Origin: Subtercola boreus
GTDB taxonomy: Bacteria > Actinomycetota > Actinomycetes > Actinomycetales > Microbacteriaceae
DNA length: 64,000 nucleotides
Direction: 5' to 3'
Assembly: GCF_003399645.1 (NCBI RefSeq)
Contig: NZ_NBXD01000002.1
Coordinates: 186,001 to 250,000, forward strand
Every line of letters starts with the position of its first letter. The stretch's first letter is position 1. Below the pieces are notes generated by a model that had not been told where the DNA came from, did no database searches, and saw only the letters and a list, made by a program, of their open reading frames with translations. A program made the position numbers and the translations under genes. This document shows positions 42,779 to 50,875 of this stretch, piece by piece.

Positions 42779-42799
42779 AGGGTAGGGCATCGCTAAGAT
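42779..42799. promoter_or_regulatory. Back-to-back -10 boxes of the leaderless dagK-like and serS genes
   Basis: TACCCT (minus strand, 42779-42784) lies 7 nt before GTG 42771, and TAAGAT (plus strand, 42794-42799) lies 7 nt before GTG 42807. Both promoters share the 35-bp gap. Confidence 0.6.
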
Positions 42800-42806
42800 T
42801 GTGCAG

Positions 42807-44084
42807 GTGATCGATCCAGTACTCCTGCGCGAAGACCCTGACCTCGTTCGACGATCCCAGGCGGCGCGGGGCGACTCGGTCGAGCTGGTCGAGCGGGCTC
42901 TGGCGGCAGATGCCGAGCGTCGCGCCGCGATCGGCGAGTACGACACCCTGCGCGCTTCGCAGAACGCTTTCGGCAAGCAGGTCGCGGCGGCCGCAAAAGA
43001 CGAGAAGAAGGCGCTGGTCGCCGAGGCCCAGTCCCTCGCCGCATCGGTGAAGCAGGCCAACCAGCGGGTACAGGATGCCGAACGGCAGTTCAGCGAACTG
43101 GTCGGTGCGATCGCCAACCCCATCCTCGCGGGCGTTCCCTCGGGCGGCGAGGAGAACTTCATCACCCTGCGCGAGGTCGGAACCCGCCCGGCCTTCGACT
43201 TCGAGCCGCGCGACCACGTCGAGATCGCGGAGCTGGTCGGTGCATTCGACCTGCAGCGCGGCGCCAAGGTGAGCGGGGCGCGCTTCTACTTCCTCACCGG
43301 AATCGGCGCCCGGCTCGAACTCGCCCTGATGAACCTCGCTCTGCAGAAGGCGCTCGACGCGGGGTTCACGCCGATGATCACGCCGACGCTGGTGCGCCCC
43401 GAGATCATGCGCGGCACCGGTTTTCTCGGGGAGCACGCCGACGAGATCTACTACCTGCCGGCCGACGACCTCTACCTCACGGGTACGAGTGAGGTGGCGC
43501 TCGCCGGGTACCACTCCGATGAGATCCTCGATCTGACCGAGGGGCCCTACCGCTACGCCGGATGGTCCACCTGCTATCGCAGGGAGGCCGGCTCGGGCGG
43601 AAAGGACACCCGCGGCATCCTGCGCGTTCACCAGTTCAACAAGCTCGAGATGTTCTCATATGTGCTGCCCGAAGACGCCGAAGCCGAACACCTGCGCCTT
43701 CTGGGCTACCAGGAGGAGCTGCTGGCCTCCCTCGGCCTCAACTACCGCGTGATCGACGTCGCGGCGGGCGACCTCGGTTCGTCGGCCGCCCGCAAGTACG
43801 ACATCGAGGCGTGGGTGCCGACGCAGGGCACGTTCCGGGAGCTCACGTCGACCTCGAACTGCACGACGTACCAGGCGAGACGGCTGGATACCCGGTACCG
43901 CACCGAATCGGGCAAGACCGCACCCGTGGCGACGCTCAACGGCACGCTCGCGACGACGCGGTGGATCGTGGCCATCCTCGAGACGCACCAGCAGTCCGAC
44001 GGTTCGGTGCGCGTGCCCGAGGTGTTGCGCCCCTACCTCGGCGGCCTCGAGGTCATCGAGCCGCTGAACGGGCGGCGCCCGTGA
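42807..44084 (+). CDS. serS: Seryl-tRNA synthetase
   Basis: A 425-residue class-II aminoacyl-tRNA synthetase that charges tRNA-Ser. The N-terminal coiled-coil arm (about residues 25-100) is followed by motif 2 ([21 protein letters not shown]-type, with FNKLEMFSY) and motif 3 ([19 protein letters not shown]). [15 protein letters not shown] carries the serine-binding Thr-x-Glu. The start is GTG 42807 (VIDPVLLRE), matching family N termini and lying 7 nt from a -10 box; a GTG two codons upstream is less likely. It overlaps the HAD gene (GTGA). A tRNA-Ser gene lies 2.6 kb downstream. Confidence 0.95.
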   Translation: MIDPVLLREDPDLVRRSQAARGDSVELVERALAADAERRAAIGEYDTLRASQNAFGKQVAAAAKDEKKALVAEAQSLAASVKQANQRVQDAERQFSELVGAIANPILAGVPSGGEENFITLREVGTRPAFDFEPRDHVEIAELVGAFDLQRGAKVSGARFYFLTGIGARLELALMNLALQKALDAGFTPMITPTLVRPEIMRGTGFLGEHADEIYYLPADDLYLTGTSEVALAGYHSDEILDLTEGPYRYAGWSTCYRREAGSGGKDTRGILRVHQFNKLEMFSYVLPEDAEAEHLRLLGYQEELLASLGLNYRVIDVAAGDLGSSAARKYDIEAWVPTQGTFRELTSTSNCTTYQARRLDTRYRTESGKTAPVATLNGTLATTRWIVAILETHQQSDGSVRVPEVLRPYLGGLEVIEPLNGRRP

Positions 44085-45106
44085 GCGCGGGCGACATGCC
44101 GGCCGGTGACGTTCCGTTCGGGGATGCGGAGGAGGCGGCTCGCGAGGCGGAGGAGGGCGAGACTCCGATGGTGGATGAGCCTGCCGCCGTTTCGAGCACC
44201 GAGAAGCCCGACTCCGCGGCGCGACCGGGGCAGGTCGATCTGCCGCGAGGCGCCGTCGCGGACGCTCCGGGCTCTGCCGATCATCCGGAGACCAACCCCA
44301 CCAACCCCGAACGCTGGCTCATCGCGCTCGACATCGACGGAACCGTGCTCACCGAAGACGGAACGATCGGCGCCGCCCTCACCGACCAGGTCGCCCGCCT
44401 CACCGGCCTCGGCCACGAGGTCATGCTCGCGACCGGGCGCTCCGTGGCATCGACACTGCCCGTGCTCGACCTGCTCGGCATCACGCCCGAGTACGTCGTG
44501 TGCTCGAACGGTGCGATCACCATGCAACGGGATGCGGATGCTCCCCTCGGCTATCGGCGGGAGATCGTCGAGACCTTCAACCCTGGCGCCGTGCTGAACC
44601 AGATCCGCGCGCATCTGGCGAATGCCCACTACGCGGTCGAGGATGCCGACGGATACTTCCGTTACACCGGTGACTTTCCGAACGGGGCGACGGATGTCGG
44701 GGGTGAAGCCGTTACGTTCGACGAGCTGCTCGACGTGGAGGCGACACGCGTCGTCGTCATCTCACCCGGACACGACATGGAGGACTTCCTCGCCATCGTC
44801 GAGACCATGGGCCTGCACCGCGTCTCGTACTCGGTCGGCTGGACGGCCTGGCTCGACATCGCACCCGACGGCGTGAACAAGTCGACCTCGCTCGAGCGGG
44901 TGCGGCAGCTGCTCGGTATCCCCGGGGCGCGCGTGCTGGCGGCCGGCGACGGGCGGAACGACATCGAAATGCTCACGTGGGCTTCGGTCGAGGGTCGCGC
45001 AGTGGCGATGGGCCAGGCGCCCGATGACGTGAAGGCGGTCGCGACGGAGGTGACCGCCTCGATCTACGACGACGGCCTCGCTCACGCGCTCGCGCAGCTG
45101 CGCTGA
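44081..45106 (+). CDS. HAD-superfamily Cof-type phosphatase with an acidic N-terminal extension
   Basis: A 341-residue protein. Residues about 80-341 form a Cof/HAD-IIB phosphatase: motif [16 protein letters not shown], motif [20 protein letters not shown], the Lys of motif III in [11 protein letters not shown] and motif [14 protein letters not shown]. The substrate is probably a sugar phosphate or nucleotide; this cannot be told from the sequence. The first 80 residues are Ala/Glu/Asp/Pro-rich and disordered. GTG 44081 overlaps the serS stop (GTGA), which suggests real translation of the extension; ATG 44096 and 44168 are alternatives. Confidence 0.85.
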   Translation: MSAGDMPAGDVPFGDAEEAAREAEEGETPMVDEPAAVSSTEKPDSAARPGQVDLPRGAVADAPGSADHPETNPTNPERWLIALDIDGTVLTEDGTIGAALTDQVARLTGLGHEVMLATGRSVASTLPVLDLLGITPEYVVCSNGAITMQRDADAPLGYRREIVETFNPGAVLNQIRAHLANAHYAVEDADGYFRYTGDFPNGATDVGGEAVTFDELLDVEATRVVVISPGHDMEDFLAIVETMGLHRVSYSVGWTAWLDIAPDGVNKSTSLERVRQLLGIPGARVLAAGDGRNDIEMLTWASVEGRAVAMGQAPDDVKAVATEVTASIYDDGLAHALAQLR

Positions 45107-45151
45107 CGCGTCCGATCTTGGGGTGACATTGGCACGATGGTATTAATGAGC

Positions 45152-45157
45152 TATTGT
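45152..45157 (+). promoter_or_regulatory. -10 box of the leaderless beta-propeller gene
   Basis: TATTGT ends 7 nt before GTG 45165. Confidence 0.5.
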
Positions 45158-45164
45158 CACCTGC

Positions 45165-46643
45165 GTGAACCTCTCTCGCCGTGTTCTTGCTCCGGTCTTC
45201 TGCATAGCCCTCGTTGCGATCGGGGGCGCCGCGTCCGCGACGCCGGTGACCGCTGACCCGTTCGTCACGATCGGAGCGGGGTCGAGCCCACAGGCGGTGG
45301 CCGTCGCATTCAGCGGCGAATTCTTCGTCGCCAATCTCGGGTCGGACTCCATCACGGCCTACACCGCGGGCGGCGTGCTCGAAACCGGTCGGTCGATGTC
45401 GATGCCGGCTGGCTCGAATCCCATCGACGTGAAGGTGGAGCACGGCACCACCGCGGTGTGGAGCGCCAACGTCGACACGCACTCCATCGCGCGCTTCGTT
45501 CCGGGGGCGACAGTGCCCACGATCTTCGACCTCGGAGCAGCGATCAAGCCGGACGCGCTCGCCATCACACCGACCGACGTCGTCTACAGCGCGAATTCTT
45601 CGTCAGATACGGTCTCTCAGGTCAAGCTGGTCGGCGCCACCTACCAATCGACAGCGGTCTACGCGCGGCTTCCTGCAGGGTCTGCGCCGGTGGGGATCGT
45701 GTCCGACCCGGACGGTGTCATCTACACGGCAAATTCGGGTAACGGCACGGTCTCCCGCATCACCCCGGCCAAGACCGAGCAGGTGGCTCAGCTTCCGACG
45801 GGTGCGCCTTTTGCGATCGCCATCGACCACAGGGGAAAGCTGTGGGTCGCCAACTCGGCCGCCGACACCGTCGTTCAGATCGACCCCGCCAAGGCGTCCG
45901 GCTCCAATATCGTGTCGAGCGTTCGACTGCTGCCCGGCTCGGTACCCTCCAGATTGACTGTGGACGGAGCCGACAACGTCTATGTGACCAGCCGAGGCGC
46001 GAACAGTGTCAGCGTGATTCCTGCCGGAGCCTCCACGGCGGTCACGATCCAGACCATGCCCGCCGGCTCGGGGGTCTTCGGGATCGCTGTCTCGCCACAG
46101 AACGTACTCCTCACGACGAGCTTCGCCCGGGGTGTCGTCTCGTCGATCGATCTCGCGACGGCTGTCACGCTGCAGGCACCCGTGACGGGCGCGCAGGTCG
46201 GCTCTCGGGTGACGGGAACGGTGACGGCGACGGGTATCGACCCCATCACCTTCTCCTCGACGACTCTTCCGGCGTGGCTGACGCTCGATCCCAAGACCGG
46301 TGTCTTCACGGGCATGCCGCCCACGCCTGGCTCCGTCAGCTTCACCGTCGTCGCGACCAGTCTGGTGTCAAAGAGCGAGCCGTTCACCGTCAGCTTTGCT
46401 GTAGGTGGGGTTGCGCCGACGGCGTCCCCGACGCCCCCTTCGACGGTAACCGCGATTCCGACGGCGACGGCCACGGCGGGGGCTGGAGGCCAGTCGGCAG
46501 GCACCGGAGCGCACTCGACCGGGGTTCTCGCAAGCACGGGCGCTTCCGACGGTAGTCGGTGGGGTATCGCGGGTGCGATCGCCTTCATCCTCGGGGTCGT
46601 GGGCGCCTGCGCGGCAAGAGTGCATCGGCGCCAACACGCCTGA
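45165..46643 (+). CDS. Sortase-anchored (LAXTG) surface protein with YVTN/NHL-type beta-propeller
   Basis: A 492-residue exported protein. A signal peptide (RRVLAPVFCIALVAIGGAAS) is followed by about six propeller blades with repeated phrases such as SPQAVAVAFSGEFFVANLGS, GVIYTANSGNGTVSRITPA and RGKLWVANSAADTVVQIDPA (residues about 35-325). Then comes a He_PIG/Ig-like domain (TLPAWLTLDPKTGVFTGMPP), a Thr/Pro/Ala linker, LASTG, a membrane helix and a basic RVHRRQHA tail. LAXTG is the class E sortase motif of actinobacteria, so the protein is likely wall-anchored. Function in adhesion or sensing is only a guess; no sortase gene lies in the window. Confidence 0.87.
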   Translation: MNLSRRVLAPVFCIALVAIGGAASATPVTADPFVTIGAGSSPQAVAVAFSGEFFVANLGSDSITAYTAGGVLETGRSMSMPAGSNPIDVKVEHGTTAVWSANVDTHSIARFVPGATVPTIFDLGAAIKPDALAITPTDVVYSANSSSDTVSQVKLVGATYQSTAVYARLPAGSAPVGIVSDPDGVIYTANSGNGTVSRITPAKTEQVAQLPTGAPFAIAIDHRGKLWVANSAADTVVQIDPAKASGSNIVSSVRLLPGSVPSRLTVDGADNVYVTSRGANSVSVIPAGASTAVTIQTMPAGSGVFGIAVSPQNVLLTTSFARGVVSSIDLATAVTLQAPVTGAQVGSRVTGTVTATGIDPITFSSTTLPAWLTLDPKTGVFTGMPPTPGSVSFTVVATSLVSKSEPFTVSFAVGGVAPTASPTPPSTVTAIPTATATAGAGGQSAGTGAHSTGVLASTGASDGSRWGIAGAIAFILGVVGACAARVHRRQHA

Positions 46644-46668
46644 CGAAGGTGGAGGCTTCCGTTACACT
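46640..46668 (+). promoter_or_regulatory. Promoter of tRNA-Ser
   Basis: CTGACG (46640-46645), a 17-bp spacer and TACACT (46663-46668) precede the tRNA by 35 bp. The -35 box overlaps the stop codon of the surface-protein gene. Confidence 0.55.
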
Positions 46669-46703
46669 GAGGCGAGCTGTCGGCGACTTTCGCCTATGGC
46701 CAG

Positions 46704-46788
46704 GGAGGGCTGTCCGAGCGGCCGATGGAGCCAGTCTTGAAAACTGGTGGGCAGAAATGTCTCGCGAGTTCGAATCTCGCGCCCTCCG
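46704..46788 (+). tRNA. tRNA-Ser (anticodon UGA)
   Basis: The acceptor arm GGAGGGC (46704-46710) pairs with GCCCTCC (46781-46787), with discriminator G at 46788. The anticodon stem CCAGT/ACTGG encloses the loop CTTGAAA with anticodon TGA at 46738-46740. A long variable arm and the T-loop GTTCGAATC are present. CCA is not encoded. It reads UCA codons. Confidence 0.96.
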
Positions 46789-46804
46789 CACGGCCCCCCG
46801 CGCG

Positions 46805-47509
46805 CTACGCGATGTGCAGCACGTGCGTCTTCAGGTCGCGCAGGGTCTGCGCCATGTGGGCGTCCATCGCCTGGCGGGACCGTTCGGGGTCGCCCGAGCG
46901 CAGGGCCTCGACGATCAGGCCGTGGACCGCGATGGCGTGGGCCTGGATCTCGGGCACCCGAGACGTCTGGGTGCGGCGCACCGCGAGAACGCGGGCGAGG
47001 GGTTCAAAGAGAACGGCGAGGAAGACGTTGCCGGATGCCCTCAGGATGATGTCGTGGAAGGCGAGGTCTGCCTCGACGAACTTCGCGACATCGTTGACGT
47101 GGTGGGCGGCGATCATGGTTGCGAGGCGCCGGTCGAGGCGCTCGATCTCCTCGCCGGTGATGCGGGTCGCGGCGAGTTCTGCTGCGCCGGTCTCGAGCAT
47201 GCGGCGCAGTTCGATGAGCTGGATGGCAGCGGTCGCGTCGTTCTTACCGTTGGAGGCTGCCCGCAGAACCGCCTCCAACGAGGTCCACTCGCTCAGCGGG
47301 TTGACGAAGGTGCCCCTGCCCCGCTCGATGCGGGCGACCCCCATCGCTTCGAGGGTCTTGACCGCCTCGCGCACGGTCACGCGGCTGACATCGTGTCGTG
47401 CCACGAGATCCTGTTCGCCGGGCAGCGTGGAACCGGGGGCGAACTCGCCCGAGACGATGCGCGTCAGAAGCTCGTCGGAGATCATGGCGACGAGAGACTG
47501 ACGAGCCAC
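46805..47509 (-). CDS. FadR-type GntR regulator of the acid-sugar cluster
   Basis: A 234-residue regulator with an N-terminal winged helix (LPGEQDLVARHDVSRVTVRE) and an FCD domain (FVEADLAFHDIILRASGN, HAIAVHGLIVEALRSGD with metal-ligand His residues). GGAGGT precedes GTG 47509; the frame upstream to 47647 overlaps the divergent dehydrogenase gene and is not supported. Its place, divergent from the LtnD-like gene, and the palindrome at 48591 make it the likely regulator of the 47.6-55.8 kb genes. The effector would be an acid sugar or its product; this is inference. Confidence 0.85.
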   Translation of the reverse strand: MARQSLVAMISDELLTRIVSGEFAPGSTLPGEQDLVARHDVSRVTVREAVKTLEAMGVARIERGRGTFVNPLSEWTSLEAVLRAASNGKNDATAAIQLIELRRMLETGAAELAATRITGEEIERLDRRLATMIAAHHVNDVAKFVEADLAFHDIILRASGNVFLAVLFEPLARVLAVRRTQTSRVPEIQAHAIAVHGLIVEALRSGDPERSRQAMDAHMAQTLRDLKTHVLHIA

Positions 47510-47589
47510 GGTGACCTCCGGTTCATGCGCGCTGTTCGCGTGAGTGAAGCCTATTCCGTCTGCCGCCGCCTCTGACCGGTGAAGGTAGG

Positions 47590-48522
47590 ATGACTGACAT
47601 GTCTGACTCGAACCTCGAAACCGAAAATGTGGCGGATGCTGCCTCAACCGTTGCTGTGTTGGGTCTCGGTGCCATGGGGCTGCCGATGGCGACCAGACTG
47701 GCCGGCGCCTTCACCGTCAGAGGTTTCGACATCAACGAAGACCGCCGCCAGGAGGCGGAGGGTCACGGCGTCTCCACGTTCGGCAGCGCGCGTGAGGCGG
47801 CGACCGGAGCAGATGCCGTGCTCCTCGCCGTTCGGAACGAAGAGCAACTCCTGGAATCGCTGTTCGGTGAGACCGGCGTCGCCGGGGTGCTCCCCGAGGG
47901 CTGCGTCATCATTCTCACGAGCACTGTCGGGGGCAGCGCCATCCCCGCGGTCGCAGAGCGCCTCGCGGGCTCGGGTGTCGGGCTGGTGGATGCGCCGCTC
48001 TCGGGCGGTCCCATCCGGGCGGGCGAGGGTGACCTCCTCATCGTGGTCGGCGCAGACCCGGAGGTTCTCGCCCGCGCCCGGCCGGTTCTCGACAGGCTCT
48101 CCTCGACCCTCATCATTGTCGGCGACACCCCCGGCGACGGCCAGGCGCTCAAGACGGTGAACCAGTTGCTCTGCGGCATCCACATCGCCGCAGCCGCGGA
48201 GGCCCTTGCTCTTGCGGCCGCCCTCGGACTCGACCAGGCGAAAGCGCTCGAGGCGCTCGGAGCCGGGGCCGCCGCATCCTTCATGCTCGCCAACCGCGGC
48301 CCGCGGATGATCGAGGAGCACGAAGGAGATGAAGCAGCCGTGCTGAGCCGTCTCGACATCTTCGTCAAAGACATGGGAATCGTCGGCCGAGCCGCGCGCA
48401 CGGCAGGCTTGCCGGCTCCGCTCGCAGCCTCCGCGGAGCAGGTCTACCTCCTGGCGCAGGCGCAGGGCCTGGGTATGAAGGACGATTCTGCCGTGATCAG
48501 GATGCTGACCCCGCGTCCGTAA
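47590..48522 (+). CDS. NAD(P)-dependent beta-hydroxyacid dehydrogenase (LtnD-like)
   Basis: A 310-residue dehydrogenase of the 3-hydroxyisobutyrate/6-phosphogluconate family. The N-terminal Rossmann motif is VLGLGAMGLPMATRL, the substrate loop DAPLSGGPIRAGEGDLLIVV and the catalytic Lys lies in GDGQALKTVNQLL. Members oxidise the 2- or 3-hydroxyl of acids such as L-threonate or D-glycerate derivatives. ATG 47590 is used; ATG 47599 (MSDSNLE) is as likely. It begins the cluster shared with a four-carbon acid sugar kinase, which favours L-threonate- or apionate-like substrates. Confidence 0.85.
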   Translation: MTDMSDSNLETENVADAASTVAVLGLGAMGLPMATRLAGAFTVRGFDINEDRRQEAEGHGVSTFGSAREAATGADAVLLAVRNEEQLLESLFGETGVAGVLPEGCVIILTSTVGGSAIPAVAERLAGSGVGLVDAPLSGGPIRAGEGDLLIVVGADPEVLARARPVLDRLSSTLIIVGDTPGDGQALKTVNQLLCGIHIAAAAEALALAAALGLDQAKALEALGAGAAASFMLANRGPRMIEEHEGDEAAVLSRLDIFVKDMGIVGRAARTAGLPAPLAASAEQVYLLAQAQGLGMKDDSAVIRMLTPRP

Positions 48523-48553
48523 CCGGATCGAGACATCCGGCGGCCCCGTCGGG

Positions 48554-48605
48554 TTGACTTCTCGATCGCTGTGGCTAAAGATAAGACAACTGACGTCTTG
48601 CGTCA
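48554..48605 (+). promoter_or_regulatory. Promoter and candidate GntR operator before the racemase-fold gene
   Basis: TTGACT (48554-48559) and TAAAGA (48576-48581, 16-bp spacer; or AAAGAT with 17 bp) form a promoter. TGACGTCTTGCGTCA (48591-48605), an inverted repeat TGACG/CGTCA with a 5-nt centre, lies at the expected start site. AAAGGAG precedes GTG 48626 by about 7 nt. Confidence 0.6.
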
Positions 48606-48625
48606 TACATCAAAGGAGATCAGAC

Positions 48626-49303
48626 GTGTCAATGAAGATCGCGGTGCTGCACACGAGTTTCGTCTTCGTTTCTGTCGAGCCGGTCATCAACGACCTGATT
48701 GCAGAGATGATGCCCGACGCCGAGGTGATGCATTTCGTCGACTCCGACGTGCTCGCGACGGTCGTTCGCGAAGGCGGCATCTCCGCCCGCAGCGAAGAGC
48801 GCATGACCCACCTCGCCCAGGCGGCCGAGGCCGCGGGAGCGGACATCATCTTCTCCGCCTGCTCATCGCTCGGCCCGGCGCTGGACGTCGCCGCGCGGGC
48901 TGTGCAGACGCCGGTCGTCAAGGTCGACGAGGCGATGGCCATCGTGGCCGCGCAGACCGGCAGCCGCATCGGTGTGCTCGCGACCGTTCCCACCACGCTC
49001 GCCCCGACGAGTGACCTGATCCAGGCGAAGGCCGACGAGCTCGGCCGTGAGGTCACGATCGAACAGCGCCTCACCGCGGGTGCCTTCGACATCCTGATGG
49101 GCGGTGACCGCGAGACCCACGACAGGATGGTCATCGCCGAAGCCGCGGAGCTCGCGAAGAATGTCGACCTGATCGTGCTGGCCCAGGCATCCATGGGTCG
49201 TCTGGCCGGCACCCTGCAGGAGACGACCGGCCTGCAGGTACTCACCAGCCCCCGCATCGGCGTCGAACTGCTGGCTGAACGCGTTCGCGAGCTCGCCCGA
49301 TGA
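48626..49303 (+). CDS. Aspartate/glutamate racemase-fold enzyme with one visible catalytic Cys
   Basis: A 225-residue protein of the Asp/Glu/hydantoin racemase superfamily (KIAVLHTSFVFVSVEPVIND, IIFSACSSLGPALDVAARAV, VDLIVLAQASMGRLAGTL). Racemases use two cysteines; here the first is present in SACSSLG, while the second site reads LAQASMGR with no Cys. One-Cys members of this fold include arylmalonate decarboxylase and maleate-isomerase-like enzymes have other arrangements, so a decarboxylase or isomerase role is possible. The GTG start is set by AAAGGAG; ATG two codons later is an alternative. Coupled to the kinase by ATGA. Confidence 0.8.
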   Translation: MSMKIAVLHTSFVFVSVEPVINDLIAEMMPDAEVMHFVDSDVLATVVREGGISARSEERMTHLAQAAEAAGADIIFSACSSLGPALDVAARAVQTPVVKVDEAMAIVAAQTGSRIGVLATVPTTLAPTSDLIQAKADELGREVTIEQRLTAGAFDILMGGDRETHDRMVIAEAAELAKNVDLIVLAQASMGRLAGTLQETTGLQVLTSPRIGVELLAERVRELAR

Positions 49304-50769
49304 CGACCGAGCAGACCGTGTCGACGGCCCGCTCGGTCGCTGAACTGCTGCAGTCCGCCCCCGAGCCACGAGTGGTTCCGGATGCCCGTTCGAGCATCCG
49401 CGCCGCAAACCGCTCGGCAGGGAGCTGGGTCATCGTTCTCGACGACGACCCCACCGGCACCCAGGCCGTGCACGGCATTCCCGTGCTCACACGGTGGAGC
49501 GACGACGACCTCCGCTGGGCGTTCGGTCACCCGACCCACGGATTCTTCATCCTCACGAACACCCGAGGCTTGAACGATGCCGAAGCGAAGAGCGTCGTGC
49601 AGGAGATCGCCGCAGCGATCGCCCGCACCGCGGCCGCAGGCGGGCAGCGGTACACGCTCATCACCCGAAGCGATTCGACCCTGCGTGGCCACTATCCGTT
49701 GGAGACCGATGTGCTGGCCGATCTGGCCCGCACCGCCGGTGAACCGTTCGACGCTCTGCTTCTGGCACCCGCGTACATCGCCGCCGGTCGGGTCACGGCC
49801 GACGACACGCACTTCGTCACGGTGGGGGAGACGGTCGTTCCGGTCGGCGAAACGAACTACGCCCGCGACGCCACCTTCGGGTTTCGAAGCTCGAACCTGG
49901 CCGACTATGTCGAAGAGAAGTCTGCCGGCGCCATCGTCGCGGCTGATGTGAGGTCGCTGACCCTTGACGACATCAGAACCGGTGGCCCTGAGCGGGTGCG
50001 CGACATCCTCCTGTCGTGTTCCGACGGGGTGCCGGTGATCGTCAACGCCCTCGCCGACAGCGACCTCGACATCGTCGCACTCGGACTGGTGCTCGCCGAG
50101 GAGGCGGGAGCCCGCGTGCTCTGTCGCACGGGCCCGTCGTTCGTCGCGGCCCGGCTCGGAGTGGCGGACCGCGGTCCGCTCTCGCACGCAGAGATCTTCG
50201 CGGCGGGCGATCGCGCCGGGCACGGGCTCATCGTCGTCGGATCGCACGTCGAGCTGACCTCGCGGCAGGTGGCCACGCTGATGCGTGACGTGCCTGCCAT
50301 CGCGTCTGTCGAGCTCGACGTACCCCGGCTGCTCGATGCCGCTTCGGCGGCGCGGGAGGTCGAGCGGTGCACGCTCGCCCTAGTCGAAGCGCTGCGCGAG
50401 TCCGATGCGATGCTGGTGTCGAGCAGGCAGGAGATCACCGGTGACTCGGGCCACTCCAGCCTCGTGATCGCACAGGCCGTGTCGAAGGCGCTCGTCGAGG
50501 CGACGGAGAACGCTGTCGCGAAGGTCGACGTTGCCTGGGTGCTCGCCAAGGGCGGCATCACATCCAGCGATGTCGCCACCGATGGGCTGCGCATCGAGCG
50601 CGCCGAAGTCGTCGGCCAACTCTTTCCCGGCATCGTCTCGGTGTGGCTGAACGACAGCGCCGAGCAGCCGAGACTCTCCGGGCTTCCCTATGTGGTCTTC
50701 GCGGGCAATGTCGGAGACGGGAACTCCCTGGCCCGGGCCGTCGAGCTTCTTCGGGGAGACGCCCTATAG
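49300..50769 (+). CDS. Four-carbon acid sugar kinase (DUF1537 family)
   Basis: A 489-residue two-domain kinase. The N-terminal substrate domain shows IVLDDDPTGTQAVHGIPVLT, ITRSDSTLRGHYPLE and LLAPAYIAAGRVT. The C-terminal nucleotide domain has GLIVVGSHVELTSRQVATLM and VAWVLAKGGITSSDVA with Gly-rich ATP contacts and YVVFAGNVGDGNSLARAVELL. Characterised members (OtnK, LtnK, DtnK, OiaK) phosphorylate 3- or 4-hydroxyl groups of keto-tetronates and related acids. The N terminus is 30 residues longer than average. Overlaps the racemase-fold gene by ATGA, so the two act in sequence. Confidence 0.88.
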   Translation: MTTEQTVSTARSVAELLQSAPEPRVVPDARSSIRAANRSAGSWVIVLDDDPTGTQAVHGIPVLTRWSDDDLRWAFGHPTHGFFILTNTRGLNDAEAKSVVQEIAAAIARTAAAGGQRYTLITRSDSTLRGHYPLETDVLADLARTAGEPFDALLLAPAYIAAGRVTADDTHFVTVGETVVPVGETNYARDATFGFRSSNLADYVEEKSAGAIVAADVRSLTLDDIRTGGPERVRDILLSCSDGVPVIVNALADSDLDIVALGLVLAEEAGARVLCRTGPSFVAARLGVADRGPLSHAEIFAAGDRAGHGLIVVGSHVELTSRQVATLMRDVPAIASVELDVPRLLDAASAAREVERCTLALVEALRESDAMLVSSRQEITGDSGHSSLVIAQAVSKALVEATENAVAKVDVAWVLAKGGITSSDVATDGLRIERAEVVGQLFPGIVSVWLNDSAEQPRLSGLPYVVFAGNVGDGNSLARAVELLRGDAL

Positions 50770-50875
50770 CCCCACATCACCCCGAGCATCCCTTCCCTCT
50801 CTTTCCTCAACCCCCACACCCCCGGATCATCCGATCCACACCCGAGTGAACAGCACTCATTACAAAGGAGTAATA

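Noticed and set aside
46704-46788. tRNA-Ser as an integration site of a genomic island
   Set aside because: No integrase gene and no repeated tRNA 3' end were seen downstream, and the flanking genes look native.
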